Source of the DNA: Lagopus muta
Lineage: Eukaryota > Chordata > Aves > Galliformes > Phasianidae
NCBI RefSeq assembly: GCF_023343835.1
Contig: NC_064442.1
Location: forward strand, 17,966,501-18,030,500
DNA: 64,000 bases
Direction of reading: 5' to 3'
Part shown: positions 1 through 13,931 of the stretch, in pieces
Numbering within the stretch: the first letter of the stretch is position 1
Layout of the letters: the number at the start of each line of letters is the position of its first letter
Translations under genes and position numbers: made by a program
Notes under the pieces: generated by a model
Database searches by the model: none
Told to the model about the DNA's origin: nothing
Seen by the model: the letters and a program-made list of their open reading frames with translations, nothing else

Positions 1-430
1 GCCCTACATGGGCTGCACGCAGCGCAGGGCAGGAAGTGACAGCGGCTCTGCCCGCGAGCAGGCAGTGCTTGAGAGCTCGGGGCATGGCGGCACGGTGCTG
101 GGGGCCATGGGAGCAGGGTGCCCACCTCCCTGCGTGCAGAACCCCCACAGCTGGGTGGGCTCCTGCAGTCACAGAATTGAACTGGAAGGGAATCACTCCC
201 TCCCCCCCCCCTCCCCCCCTCCCCGGCCAAAACACACAGAGAGACACCCGTAGCACATCAGGCGCTCAAAGCCACCCAGCCTGACCGTGGTGTCTACAGG
301 TACGGGGCACCACCGCCTCTCTGGGCATCCCGTGCCAAGCTCTTCGGTGTACAAAACTCCTCGCACCCAACCCAAATCTCCCCTCCCGCACTCCGAACCC
401 ATCTCCCCATCCCGCATCTCCCCGCACCCT
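1..430. other. Left edge, no gene recognised
   Basis: This is sequence upstream of the CSK CpG promoter. It contains a C-rich tract near 200-225. No exon, repeat family or RNA gene could be supported. Confidence 0.5.
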
Positions 431-892
431 TAAAGCCGCCTCTCTCCCTTCTCCCCACCAGGGGGCGCCGCGGAGCCGCACGGCGCAGGCGCGCTGTTCG
501 GGGCGCTCCGATTCCGGCCGCCGCTTCCTTCCAGCAGGCCCCGGCCGCGCCGGCCCGCGCTCCCCGCTCCCCGCTCCCTCCTCCCCCTTCCCCCGCACCG
601 CCCGGTCCCGCTCTCTCCCCGCATCCCGGGCCGCGGCCGCTCCGTTCCCTTTTCCCCCCGTCCCGACGCGGCTCCTCCGGCTGCGAGCGGCCGCGGCCGC
701 CTCTTCCTCGGGGCTGGGAGCCGCCGGGCTGCCGCTCGCCTTCCTCCGCCCCTTCCGTCCCCCCCTCCGCCTTCCCTCCCCCCCACCCCCCCACCTCGAG
801 CACGGAGGCCCCCGGCGGCGCCGCATGGAGTACCCGGCGGCGGGCTGAGCCCTGCCTGCCCGCGGCCCCTCGGGGAGGTGAGTACCGGGAAA

Positions 893-925
<33 letters not shown>

Positions 926-960
926 GGGGGGAAAGCTGCGGGACACCGCTGTCAGCCGGC
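430..960 (+). promoter_or_regulatory. CSK: CSK CpG-island promoter and non-coding exon 1
   Basis: A strongly GC- and CpG-rich stretch without a TATA box ends in a good splice donor (GGGGAG|gtgagt, last exon base 877). The short ATG-containing frame just before the donor stops after seven codons, so exon 1 is read as 5' UTR. The next exon begins at 4535, after a ccag acceptor, and carries the CSK start codon. The transcription start inside the island cannot be placed from sequence. Confidence 0.7.
894..924 (+). repeat. Poly-G run of 31 bases
   Basis: An uninterrupted run of 31 G starts 16 bases after the CSK exon 1 splice donor, followed by A and six more G. Such a run is a candidate G-quadruplex or R-loop former, and its length in an assembly is error-prone. 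Confidence 0.9.
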
Positions 961-1139
961 CCGAAAAAGCTGCGGGGAGACGGAGGGGTCGGGCAGCTCT
1001 TCCTCGAGGGGGTGGAAGAGCGCTGAGCTCGGCCGGACGGGTCTGCGCCGGTAGTGGTAACGGAGGGGATGCTTTGTTCCCTTTGGGGCTGTGGTCCTTG
1101 GACCCGTAGTGGAGAGAGCGTCCCAAAGGGCCTCCGGTG

Positions 1140-1760
1140 GAGATTTGCCCACTGGGGGTGGAGATCTGTCTGTTGGAGATGGAGATCTGTCCATTGGGGA
1201 TGGAGATCTGTCCATTGGGCACGGAGATCTGTCTATTGGGGATGGAGATCTATCCATTGGGGATGGAGATCTGTCCATTGGGCATGGAGATCTGTCCATT
1301 GGGGATGGAGATCTGTCCATTGGGGATGGAGATCTGTCCATTGGGCACGGAGATCTGTCTATTGGGGATGGAGATCTATCCATTGGGGATGGAGATCTGT
1401 CCATTGGGCATGGAGATCTGTCTATTGGGGATGGAGATCTGTCCATTGGGGATGGAGATCTGCCCACTGGGGATTGAGATCTGTCCGCTGGGGAGGCAGG
1501 GGTTGGAGGTGCATCCACTGGAAATGGAGATGTGCCCATTGGGAACAGGAGGTGTGTCCATTGGGGATGGGAGATCTGTCCGTTGGGGATGGGAGGTGTG
1601 TCTGTTTGGGGAGAGGAGGTGCATCCATTGGGGACAGGAGGTCCATCCACTGGGGATGGAGATTTGTCCATTGGGGGTGGAGATCTGTCCACTGGGGACG
1701 GTAGGTGCATCCACTGGGAATGGGAGATGCATCCACTGGGGACAGAAGTCTGTTGGGGAT
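1140..1760. repeat. 21-bp minisatellite in CSK intron 1
   Basis: About 29 tandem copies of a 21-bp unit are present; the commonest form is ggggatggagatctgtccat plus t. The copies are most regular at 1180-1480 and degenerate toward 1760, where spacing also varies. Because 21 is a multiple of three and the unit lacks stops in several frames, it produces long open frames of seven-residue repeats on both strands. These frames are not genes. Confidence 0.92.
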
Positions 1761-1929
1761 GGAGTTTGAAGATGGGGCCCCCAGCAGAGGTCAACGGCAG
1801 TGATGCATCACAAGCAGGATGTCAACCCATGGTTCTCCTCCCACATTCACCCATTCCTTTCGGGGCGCACAGAGCCCACGTGCTGCTCCCCAGGAAGGCA
1901 CTGACACCCTTCAGGGCACGGGAAGCAGA

Positions 1930-2040
1930 CCCAAAGGATGTGGCCTTGGGACATGGTGTGGTGGCCGTGGGTTGGCGGTCACAGTTGGTCGTCGTGGAAG
2001 TCCATTCCAACCCTAGCAGTTCAGTGATTCTGGAGGTGTC
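1930..2040 (+). mobile_element. CR1 LINE 3'-end fragment
   Basis: The text runs from gggacatggt through tccattccaaccctagcagt to a final gtgattctgg, which follows the CR1 3' terminal consensus in forward orientation. It is diverged and 5'-truncated, and lies in CSK intron 1. Confidence 0.55.
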
Positions 2041-4534
2041 GTCGGGCACTGCGGCCAATCAGTGGACAACCACATCCAGCGAAACCGCCCAGGTTTTGGA
2101 GAAGAGGCCCAGGAAGACTCTGCCACAGCGAGGAGGTTGGAAGCAGCGTCTCAGGGCCTCCACCTGCCCCTGAGTATCCCCCAGGCGCTGTCTGTGGTTT
2201 GACAGCATCATCTCTCTTTTAAAAACGCCATCAAAAAGGAACGCCACCCCCCTTTCCTCTCTGGGGGCCGTTGGCTGGTGCCCGACACGCGCAGTTGGAG
2301 GCGCTGAGCCGGAGAGGAGCGGCAGAACCATCTCAGAGCACTGATGAGATAAAGGAGGAACGTTTTTCTTTCGATTATGGTAATCGTAGGTGTTGCTTGT
2401 AATGACAGCTGATAAGATCTTTTGGAGAGCAGCGGGGATGTTGTCTGTTTGGGGGTTGTTGCGTGTCTTTTGTTTCTGAAGTTTGGATAGGAGCTCGAGC
2501 GGAGCGCGAGGACGGCGTTGTGCTGGAGCACACTGGAGCCCTTCTTGCAGGTTCTGAACGTCCCCTGGTCCCTTTTTCTCTCCAGCAGAGCAGCGTGGGG
2601 ATGGAGCAGCTCTGCTGGGAGCTGTGGGAATGGCTGCTGTGCTGGGATGCCCTCCGCATCCCTCTGCTGCCGGCAGAGCCCTGATGCTCGGCGCTGATCC
2701 ATCAGCCCAAGGATGAGGTCAGTTCCCCGGGGACATCCAGCAGGCATGGAGCCTTCTTCATCTGCTTCTGAGGAGAGGAGGAAGTGCTGGTGTTGGACAA
2801 AAGGAGAGGTCCTCTCACCTTGTTCCACTTCCCAATGGGTCACCGGGGTGCTGCCAGTGCCTGCTTCCCACTTTAGGGCCGTGCTCCGGTCTGTTGTTCC
2901 CCAATGGAGTGAGCTGTGCCAGGAACGTGCAGGTGGAGCCCAATCTCAGCCCCAAGCTCCTTCCTGCCGCCCTCGCCCTCCAAGCACACAGGAGCTGCTG
3001 GGAGCCGCTGACCACGCACTGCGGGGACCTTCCTGAGAGCAGCAGGGCGGTGAGAAAGGCAGAAATGGGAAATCCCTCCTGCGGATGTGAGCGGCGTGGG
3101 ACTCCATGCAAAGTGCCACGCAGCCGTGCTCGTCCCCATGGCAGTTCAAATGGGCTGAGGGTCTGCATTCAGCCCATACTCGTGAGCTTGCACTCTGCAG
3201 AAGGGCGCCAAAACTGCTCCTGAGGGCGGTGGAACACCCCATTCCAGCAAATAACACCCTAAACTGTGGTGTGGAGGGACAGAAGAGTGCTTTCCTTCAA
3301 GCAGACTTCATTAAGATGGCTGTGAGGACCCAGCCGATGGGTTATTTTGGAGGGCTGTGTTTTGCTTTGGACCATTTCCTGCAACGGCTCGCTTTGAGGC
3401 TTCAGCAAAGATCCACTTGAAGACAGAGATTGAGCTCTAAGATGAACGCTACACGCAGGCAGGGATGCTGCATTCCCACGGGTGCTCTCTCACAGTACAC
3501 AGGGATGCCAATGGAGAGCATCCCCAGCGCTGGGACGAACGGGACGGGGCAGAACCGGGTTTGGTGCTGCGAGCAGCAGGATGAGGAACAGTCCCATGTG
3601 GGGCTTTTCAGGGGGGGGGGTGCCAAGGAAGTGACGCAGCCCCACAGCTCGCTCTCAGGAGGATTCTCTGTGGGGACGTCCCCAGCACCGCTCATGTGGC
3701 CGGGAGGAAAAACCTCAACCGTGCACAGGGCCGGGTGCTGTGCTGATGGGCGCGCTCCCTTCCCACGGTGGGAACAGCTCTGAGCATCTCTCCAGACCCT
3801 AAACAAAATGGGAGCGAGGTGTTGGCAGCTCTCAGCGCCCAGATCTCTTCCTCTCCGCCGCTCTGCCCTCTTATCTTCTTCCTCCTCCCAGCCTTGCCCC
3901 TTTGCTTTCGGTTCCTCCTGCCCAAAATACTTCTGGCTGCTGACGGCTGTCCGTCGGGCCGGCAGTAACTCTAAAGTGCCCGCGTCGTTCTGGCATCACC
4001 CCCAGTGGGGGCTCGGGGACGCTCGTGGCCGCTGCGACCGTGGGGAGAGGCCCCATGGTTCGGCCCAAGAAAGCCTCATTTGATGGCGGGGCTGCTGACT
4101 TCAGCCAGCAGCCGGCGCGGATAAAGGCGGGTTTGTTCCCCTCCTACGCGCAGAGCAGGATGCGACCCGCGGGGACAGGGCTGCACCCACGCCCGGAGCG
4201 CCTCGTCCCGAGGGAAATGGGCTATTTTTCTTCTTGTTCCCTTTGCAAAAGCTTGCTGCAGCGGCGCCGTTCCCAGCAGCTGGCGTGGGGATGTTTTCTT
4301 GTTTCTCGCGGAGCTTTTTTCTCTTCCCGCTTCTGCTCCATCCCGGCCTCTCCTGCTGGGTGTGACGTCTGGGGATGGATGGCTTTTGGTGCTTCCTTAG
4401 CAAATGAAAGTCGTGCCGGCCAAAAACCCCGCTGCAAACAGCGTTCCCAGCCCAGCCCTGCCCGCACGCACGGAGATGCGGTGCCTCTCGCAGCGGTGCT
4501 GCCGTTCTCAGCTGTCCTTTTACCCCCTGCCCAG
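2040..4534 (+). other. Rest of CSK intron 1, no feature
   Basis: This is the remainder of the 3.66-kb first intron of CSK. I see no coding exon or recognisable repeat in it. A second promoter is possible here but nothing in the sequence argues for one. Confidence 0.5.
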
Positions 4535-4597
4535 GTCTCATGGTACCAAGTGACGCGTCCCTCCCGTGAGATTTGCTCCCCCGAAGCCCCTGAGAAG

Positions 4598-8126
<3,529 letters not shown>

Positions 8127-8915
8127 GAGGGCTCTGGGGGGCACCTCCAACCCCAGGGCAGGAGCAGGGGGGCTCTCCCAGCCCACACAGCACAGAGGGC
8201 CACCCATGGGAGCGACCGGACGGAGCCCAACCACCGGGCAGCCCCTCCTGGTCGCTTCCAACCTTCCAAATCGGTCTTCGTTGGGTTTTGTTTTGTTTGT
8301 TTTGTTTTGTCCCAGGCTTTTTTTTTTTTGTTATTATTATTTTTGTTTCCCCCCCCCTTTGATTTTGGGGTGTTTTTCGTTCGGGTTCCTTTTTTTTGTT
8401 GTTTTTTTTTTGAGGGGGGGAGGGGAGCCGTTGCTTTATTATTATTTTGTTGTTGTTGTCATTACGTTGTGGTTTTTTGTTTTGTTTTTTTTTTATTATT
8501 ATTATTATTTCAAGCAGGGGCCCAGCCGAGCGCTGGCCGTTTTACTAAAGTACGAATCTTATTTTTTAATGTAATTAAAAGACAGAAAATTAAAAAAAAA
8601 AAAAAAAAAAGAAGAAGAAGAAGAAGAAAGAAGGTTAATAAAAGAAGAATAATAATAAATAAGCCAATGAAATGGACACACAAAAAGGAAACCCCAACGA
8701 CAGAAGTGATGGTTCCAGAGGAGACGCTGCATTGCTGGGAGCGCAGCAGCGTCCCCCGAGGGCGCTTTTTTTGGGTTGTTTTGCTTTAAACTTGTTGCAA
8801 TGTTTGCATGCTGTCTCCAGAGGCCTTTTTTTCCAGTCCTGTCCAGTGCTTTATTCTCATGTAATGCTACCGACTGTGAGATTAAAACTGTAATAAAACC
8901 ATTCCATACGGACGC
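8127..8915 (+). other. CSK: CSK 3' UTR with extreme T-rich then A-rich tracts
   Basis: The stop codon is at 8124-8126. The UTR from 8275 to 8515 is almost pure T/G with TTA/TTATT runs. From 8590 to 8662 it is A-rich with GAA and AAT runs. Poly(A) signals of the AATAAA type appear near 8637 and 8650 and at 8892-8897; the last, followed by the end of recognisable UTR, is my choice for the main 3' end at about 8915. Confidence 0.65.
8892..8897 (+). terminator. CSK: Poly(A) signal AATAAA of CSK
   Basis: AATAAA preceded eleven bases upstream by ATTAAA. Cleavage is expected some 10-30 bases downstream. Earlier AATAAA copies in the A-rich stretch could give shorter messages. Confidence 0.6.
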
Positions 8916-11900
8916 GGCACATCCCGCCTGCCAGAGCCCTCTGTCACTCATCCCCTGCACCCACCCCATAGGGGATAAGGACCCCCTGGCACAGTTCCCC
9001 TTCTTCTGGGCATGGTGGGGTGGTTCCAGCCTGAGAACTGACGAGCTCATCACAATGATGCCCTCACGCTGGGTGTAGCAATGGAGTCCAGTGCGTGGAA
9101 GGGGTGGCACAGCGCTGTGATGGGGTCTGATGCTGTAGGGTTTCATTTCTCCTGGACTAACCCTGTCTGTTTCTCTCCTCCCCCCCCCAACTTCTTCACA
9201 TCGCCTATAAGCAGCTTTACTTCTCGGGCTTATGAAGATTAAAGTCATTTTCAGGCAAAGCCAGCAAGAACGTGGCTTTTGAAATGGAGAGAAAGGCTGA
9301 GCAGCCTCATGCGGTGGGCTGAAACCAGAGGTAGAAAGATATGAGTGCTATCCCTGTCCCCTTGGGCCACCAATCGGCCCCTGCACCAGGACGACCCCCA
9401 CCTCCAAGCACTGTCCTCCCTCTCTCTGCTCTTTGCCTCCACCTACTGCTCAAGGCTCTTTGGTTCCCTTCACAACAGCGGTCCGCACAAAGGGGCTGGG
9501 TGGGATCCGTCAGCTTGGGTGCAGGGGTTTGGATTGGAGATCTCAGTGGGAAGCAGGGCTGCGAGCTGCTGATCCCTGCCCCGTTGCCCTCCTGGCGGCG
9601 ATCCCAGCTTGGCTCAGCATCCCCCCATCTGGCTGGGGTGCCTGCTGCAGGCAGCAGGGCAGGGTGAGCCCCTGGGACCCGCGCTGACGTTTGCAGAGGT
9701 TGCAGGAGGCACGGGACGCCTCTGGCCTCGCACACCCTTTGCTTTCCCTTCCCTGAGGTTGGCCTTGCAGGGTCACCAACCCGCAGCCAAGGTCACCTTG
9801 GTCACACCATCCCTCCCAGCTGCTGATGCTCTCTCCCTTGGAGCTCTCCAGGAAAGGAGAACCCTGGTCAGACCCCCTTTGGGATGTCTCCCACACGCGC
9901 TCCCCATGCCGTGTGCCTTTGCTGGGGGCGCGCACCGACAGCCAAGCAGCACATGGTCTCCCCATGTGCCTGTTTACACGGCTCCGTGTGTCTGTCCCTG
10001 TGTATTTGTGTCACTGCTCGGGTGCCACCGCGGCCCCCCCTCGCCTCCCTCACCCCCAGCTGTGGTGATTCCCACGCCTGTACGGCTACACCTAGAGCAG
10101 GAGGTGCATTGCTTTGCCATTCAGTGCCACCGATGTCACGATATTCAGGTGTTATATACAGGGTGCTGTCTGATGGATGACCTCAACCCTCCCTATCCAT
10201 CTCACTTACCAGTGGAGGGCACAGTGGGGCTGGTGTGGGTCTTAGAGGGGGGGTTGGCTATGGCCACGGGACCCAGAGTAGCTCGAAGCCCAAAGCCCAG
10301 TGCTGAGATCTCCAAGGGTCCCTCGTTCTTTCCCACCCAAATCATAGAATCACAGAGTGGCCTGAGTTGAAAAGGAGCACAGTGCTCATCCAGTTCCAAC
10401 CCCCTGCTGTGTGCAGGTCACCAACCAGCAGCCCAGGCTGCCCAGAGCCACATCCAGCCTGGCCTCAAATGCCTGCAGGGATGGGGCATCACAGCCTCCT
10501 TGGCAAAGCTTGCCGAAATCCCTATCCTTGCCCCTATGGGTGTCCCTCAGCCCCTGCTGATGCTCCTGGCCTTATCCTCACCAGTCCCTCAGTGTTCCCG
10601 GCCCTGATGGCTGAGCTCCAAAGCCCTGTGCTGCTGTGACTGTGCCCGTCACACCAAGTGACAGCCGGCGGGGAAGTGTCAGTGTGACTTCACCCGGCAG
10701 AGCCTGCCTGCTTTATTTAGCAGCACCGCCTCGTTCCTCCCCTGGTGTGTCTCCAGCACACACACATCCTTCCAGGACCTACTCATGGCTGCACCTGATG
10801 AGCTCCAAGGCCTTTTCCAGCCTTGCTGATCCCATGCTTGCACTTGGGTCTTCAACATTTTCAGCCCTTTGCCATCCACTGCAAGGCTTACCTGGTGTCA
10901 TCTGGGTGGTGCTGTAGCTCCAGGTGCCACCTGGATTCAGCTCATCCCTGGGAGGGCTGCAGCAGGTAATGGGGTGGTGCAGGATTTGGGTACAGCGTGG
11001 GGTTGCACTTGGCCTTGGAGTTGGAAGAGCGACGTCGTAGAAACATCACCTCGTGTCTGAGCACCTGGCTGGACAGCTAGCAAGGTAACAGCAGAGAGAA
11101 ACATGGTGAAAGGGAGAGAAAGCTCCATGAAATCTACATTGCTTCAAGAGCTGGCCACTGCACGCGACCCTGGCAAACCCTGCTCCCATCCGGAGAGCTT
11201 GCAGGTGAGGAGCTGTGGTCAGTTCTCCACTTACCTGGAAAGAAGAGCCGGGCTGACGTGTGTCTGCTGTGAGCAGATCTCATGGCAGAGGTATTCAAAC
11301 CAGGTGCCAACGCCGAGCAGCGATCCTCTTAGATCCCACTGGCTGCTGCCTCGGGAGGACGTCTCGTCTCCCTCCCTTCTAATCCACGGAGATGTGTGAT
11401 ATAGCATAAGCTAATATAATAGGTCATGCGAGGATTTACATCTCATTACTGCAGGTTGGAGTCCTGAGAGGAAGGATGAGTCATTCCAACTGGAATACAT
11501 TGCGGGGAGAAGCGGCGGTGAAAAGCAAATGGAAAAGCAGATGCCTGGAAGCTCCACAGTGGGCACAGTTATAACCAGGACCTGCAGCGTCCCTCTGAGT
11601 GCCACCTCCATAAAGACACAGCAGAGCTGCCTGCCCTCTCTGGAGGTGAGGCTTCCCTGTGCCTTGCAGAAGGCAATGCCCTTTCTTTGGCCTTTTACTT
11701 CATCCCTACAAATGCCACCAACACCCCGGGCTGCCAGAGGCTGCAAAGGGCCATCTCATGGCTCTTGTCACAGGGGCACATCCATGTCCAAGCTGCCAGG
11801 CTCCCCGACCTCCATCCATCACCTCCTCCCAAAAAGCACCGCGGAGCCTCCAGACAGCCGGGAATCGCGTGCTTGTTTTCACCTCACTGCTTTGTCCAAG

Positions 11901-13020
11901 CAGCTCAGCTCATCAAGAGCTGTTTCCTCTACGTTCCTCAGACAGGGAGGCTACGCAGCAGCCGACCCATCTAATCCAGCTGGAAAAATCGGTCCTGACT
12001 TCCAGTCTCTTGCTGTTAACCAAGGCGGGCTGCAGGCACGCTCCCAGTCCTGCATCCAGGTGCTGCTCACCCAAGCAGGTGACACCCACAGGGCTGGATC
12101 CCGAGCCCTGCTTTCCCAAAAAGCAATCTGTGAGCACAGACCTGGAGATACAAGAGGGGGGGGGGGTTCAGCCACAAAGGCCTATGCTCAAAGCAGAGGG
12201 ACGGCCAAGTGGAACGCACCGAGATGATGCTGTTTGCCTTTTAAGACCTGGTGCTCCCTTGGGCAAAGGGGGGAGGGAGGAAATACCCCCCTCAATCCCC
12301 CCCCCTCCCCGTTCACTTTGCTCCATCGTTCCACAGCTGTTCCATCATTTTAATCTGCGGAGATTGTCTTTAAATTTCTGAAAATGAAATGATTTTCCTG
12401 CAAGCCGGGATTGGAGCCGGGCTACGCCGTGTGTTTTCACGGGAGGAGAAGAAAAGAAGGAGAAACGCACGCTAAAGCCAGGCTGGCCATCTGGAAGGGA
12501 GGCGCGTGGAAACGCCGTTAATTGCGCGCTGCCCCCGGGGCTGCGGCCAAAGGGAAGGCGGCAGTGGGAGCGGGATGGGAAGGGGGTGCGGGGCCGTGCA
12601 ATCGGTGCCTGCGCCTTCCTCAGCTCCGGGGTTGCGGCCGAGGGATGCCAGGTTCGCTTGTCCAAGGCAGCGCTTGCAGGGAGAGGTGGCAGCTTGCATT
12701 AGAATTAATTAACATCATTAACAGCGCGCTTCGGGCCGCGCCAGCTCTTGCAGGCTAGGAGCGAGCGACAACTCGAGGGGTGCCAAATCCGGTTCTTTTT
12801 CTTCAGGAAAAAGAGGGAAAAAAAAGAAGAAAAATAAGAAGGAAAATTAAGAAATAGAACAAGGATGAGCAAAAAGGTCTCCCGGGGGTTTGGTCCACCG
12901 GGGGTTGGAGTGGGGCGGGGGGGGGAGGGAAGATACCAACCCCAGCCATCCCGATCCCCCTCCGGCTCCACACGACCCCGCCGTGAAGTTTCACCCCTTC
13001 CCTCAGCCCTCATCCCCCCA
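8916..13020. other. Intergenic, CSK to CPLX3; no gene seen
   Basis: In human, LMAN1L lies between CSK and CPLX3. No L-type lectin exon, signal peptide or matching splice structure is visible here on either strand. Apart from a CR1 fragment near 10.34 kb and C/G-rich tracts at 12.15, 12.29 and 12.91 kb, I recognise nothing. Confidence 0.55.
10340..10510 (-). mobile_element. CR1 LINE 3'-end fragment
   Basis: Reading rightward, atcatagaatcacagagtgg, then gttccaaccccctgctgtg, cagcccaggctgcccagag and ctggcctcaaatgcctgc follow the reverse complement of the CR1 3' region. The element is 5'-truncated, as nearly all CR1 copies are. Confidence 0.85.
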
Positions 13021-13029
13021 ACAACACCG

Positions 13030-13345
13030 GGGGGGGGGGGGGGGAGGCGGGGCGGCTCCGCCTCTTACCGGGGGGGTCCGGGGGGGTCCGGGCCGGGCGG
13101 TGCCGCCCCGCCGCGTTCACACGGAGCTGTCAGCGCCGCGGAGCTGCAGCGCCCGCCGCCCCCAGCGACCCCCGGGCGGAACGCCGGGCATCCCGGAGCG
13201 GAGAGCGGCCGGCGCTGAGCCCAGGCTGCCCGGTAAGGAGGGAGAGATTCGGGGCACCCCGGCACCGGGACTCCCCTCGGTCTCCCGACAGCACAACTCG
13301 CGCGGCTCCCCGCTAACTCGGCTCCTTTTCTCTCCGCTCCAGGGT
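13030..13345 (+). promoter_or_regulatory. CPLX3: CPLX3 CpG promoter and non-coding exon
   Basis: This is a dense CpG stretch with G-runs (13029-13046 and 13070-13090). A good donor CCCG|gtaagg follows exon base 13232. The acceptor ctgcag at 13924-13929 joins to CC-ATG, so the exon ending at 13232 is the likely 5' UTR exon. The transcription start is not placed. Confidence 0.6.
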
Positions 13346-13880
13346 CCCCGCTTCCCCGAGCATCCCATCTCCCCGCTGCCTCCAATACCCGCGTCTCCTC
13401 GGTACCCCGACCATCCCATCTCCCCTCTGCCCCTGGTACCCACAGCTCCGGTTCCCTGAGCATCCCATTCCTCTGGTCCCCTCGATACCCGCATCTCCCC
13501 AGTTCCCTCAGCATCCCATTTCCCTGCTAACCCTCCTACTCGTAGCTCCTTGTTCCCTGGGCATCCCACCTTCCTGTTACTCACATCTCCCAGTTCCCTG
13601 AGCATCCCGTCTCTCTGCTAGCCTCAATACTCGCATCTCTCAGTTCCCTGAGCATCCTATCTCCCCACTACCTCTGGTATCTGCATCTCCTGGATCCCTG
13701 AGCATCCCACCTCCCCATTACCCACAGCTTCCAGTTCCCTGAGCATCCCATCTCTCCACTACCCTCGATACCCACATCACTCCAGTGCTCTGAGCATCTT
13801 CTCTCCCCCCTGTCTCCAGTTCCTCGGGCATCCTACCCCCCATACGCCCCAACACCTTCATTTCCTCCATTCTCTGAACA
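13345..13880. repeat. ~50-bp minisatellite in CPLX3 5' intron
   Basis: About eleven degenerate copies share a core gttccctgagcatcccat plus a cccactacc / tacccgcatctcc half. The core begins near 13451, 13502, 13552, 13593, 13643, 13693, 13734, 13783 and 13819, so the spacing is 36-51 bp and mostly near 50. The array ends about 50 bp before the CPLX3 coding exon. Confidence 0.88.
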
Positions 13881-13931
13881 TACCATCTCCCCCCGGTACC
13901 CACATTTCCCAGCACCTCGCACCCTGCAGCC

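Noticed and set aside
266-1222. 318-codon minus-strand frame across the CSK promoter
   Set aside because: It crosses the CpG island and the poly-G run. GC-rich DNA lacks stops by chance; composition is Pro/Arg/Gly-rich with no domain.
952-1794. Long open frames on both strands (up to 280 codons) upstream of CSK
   Set aside because: They are the 21-bp repeat read in different frames; there is no family match, codon structure or splice support.
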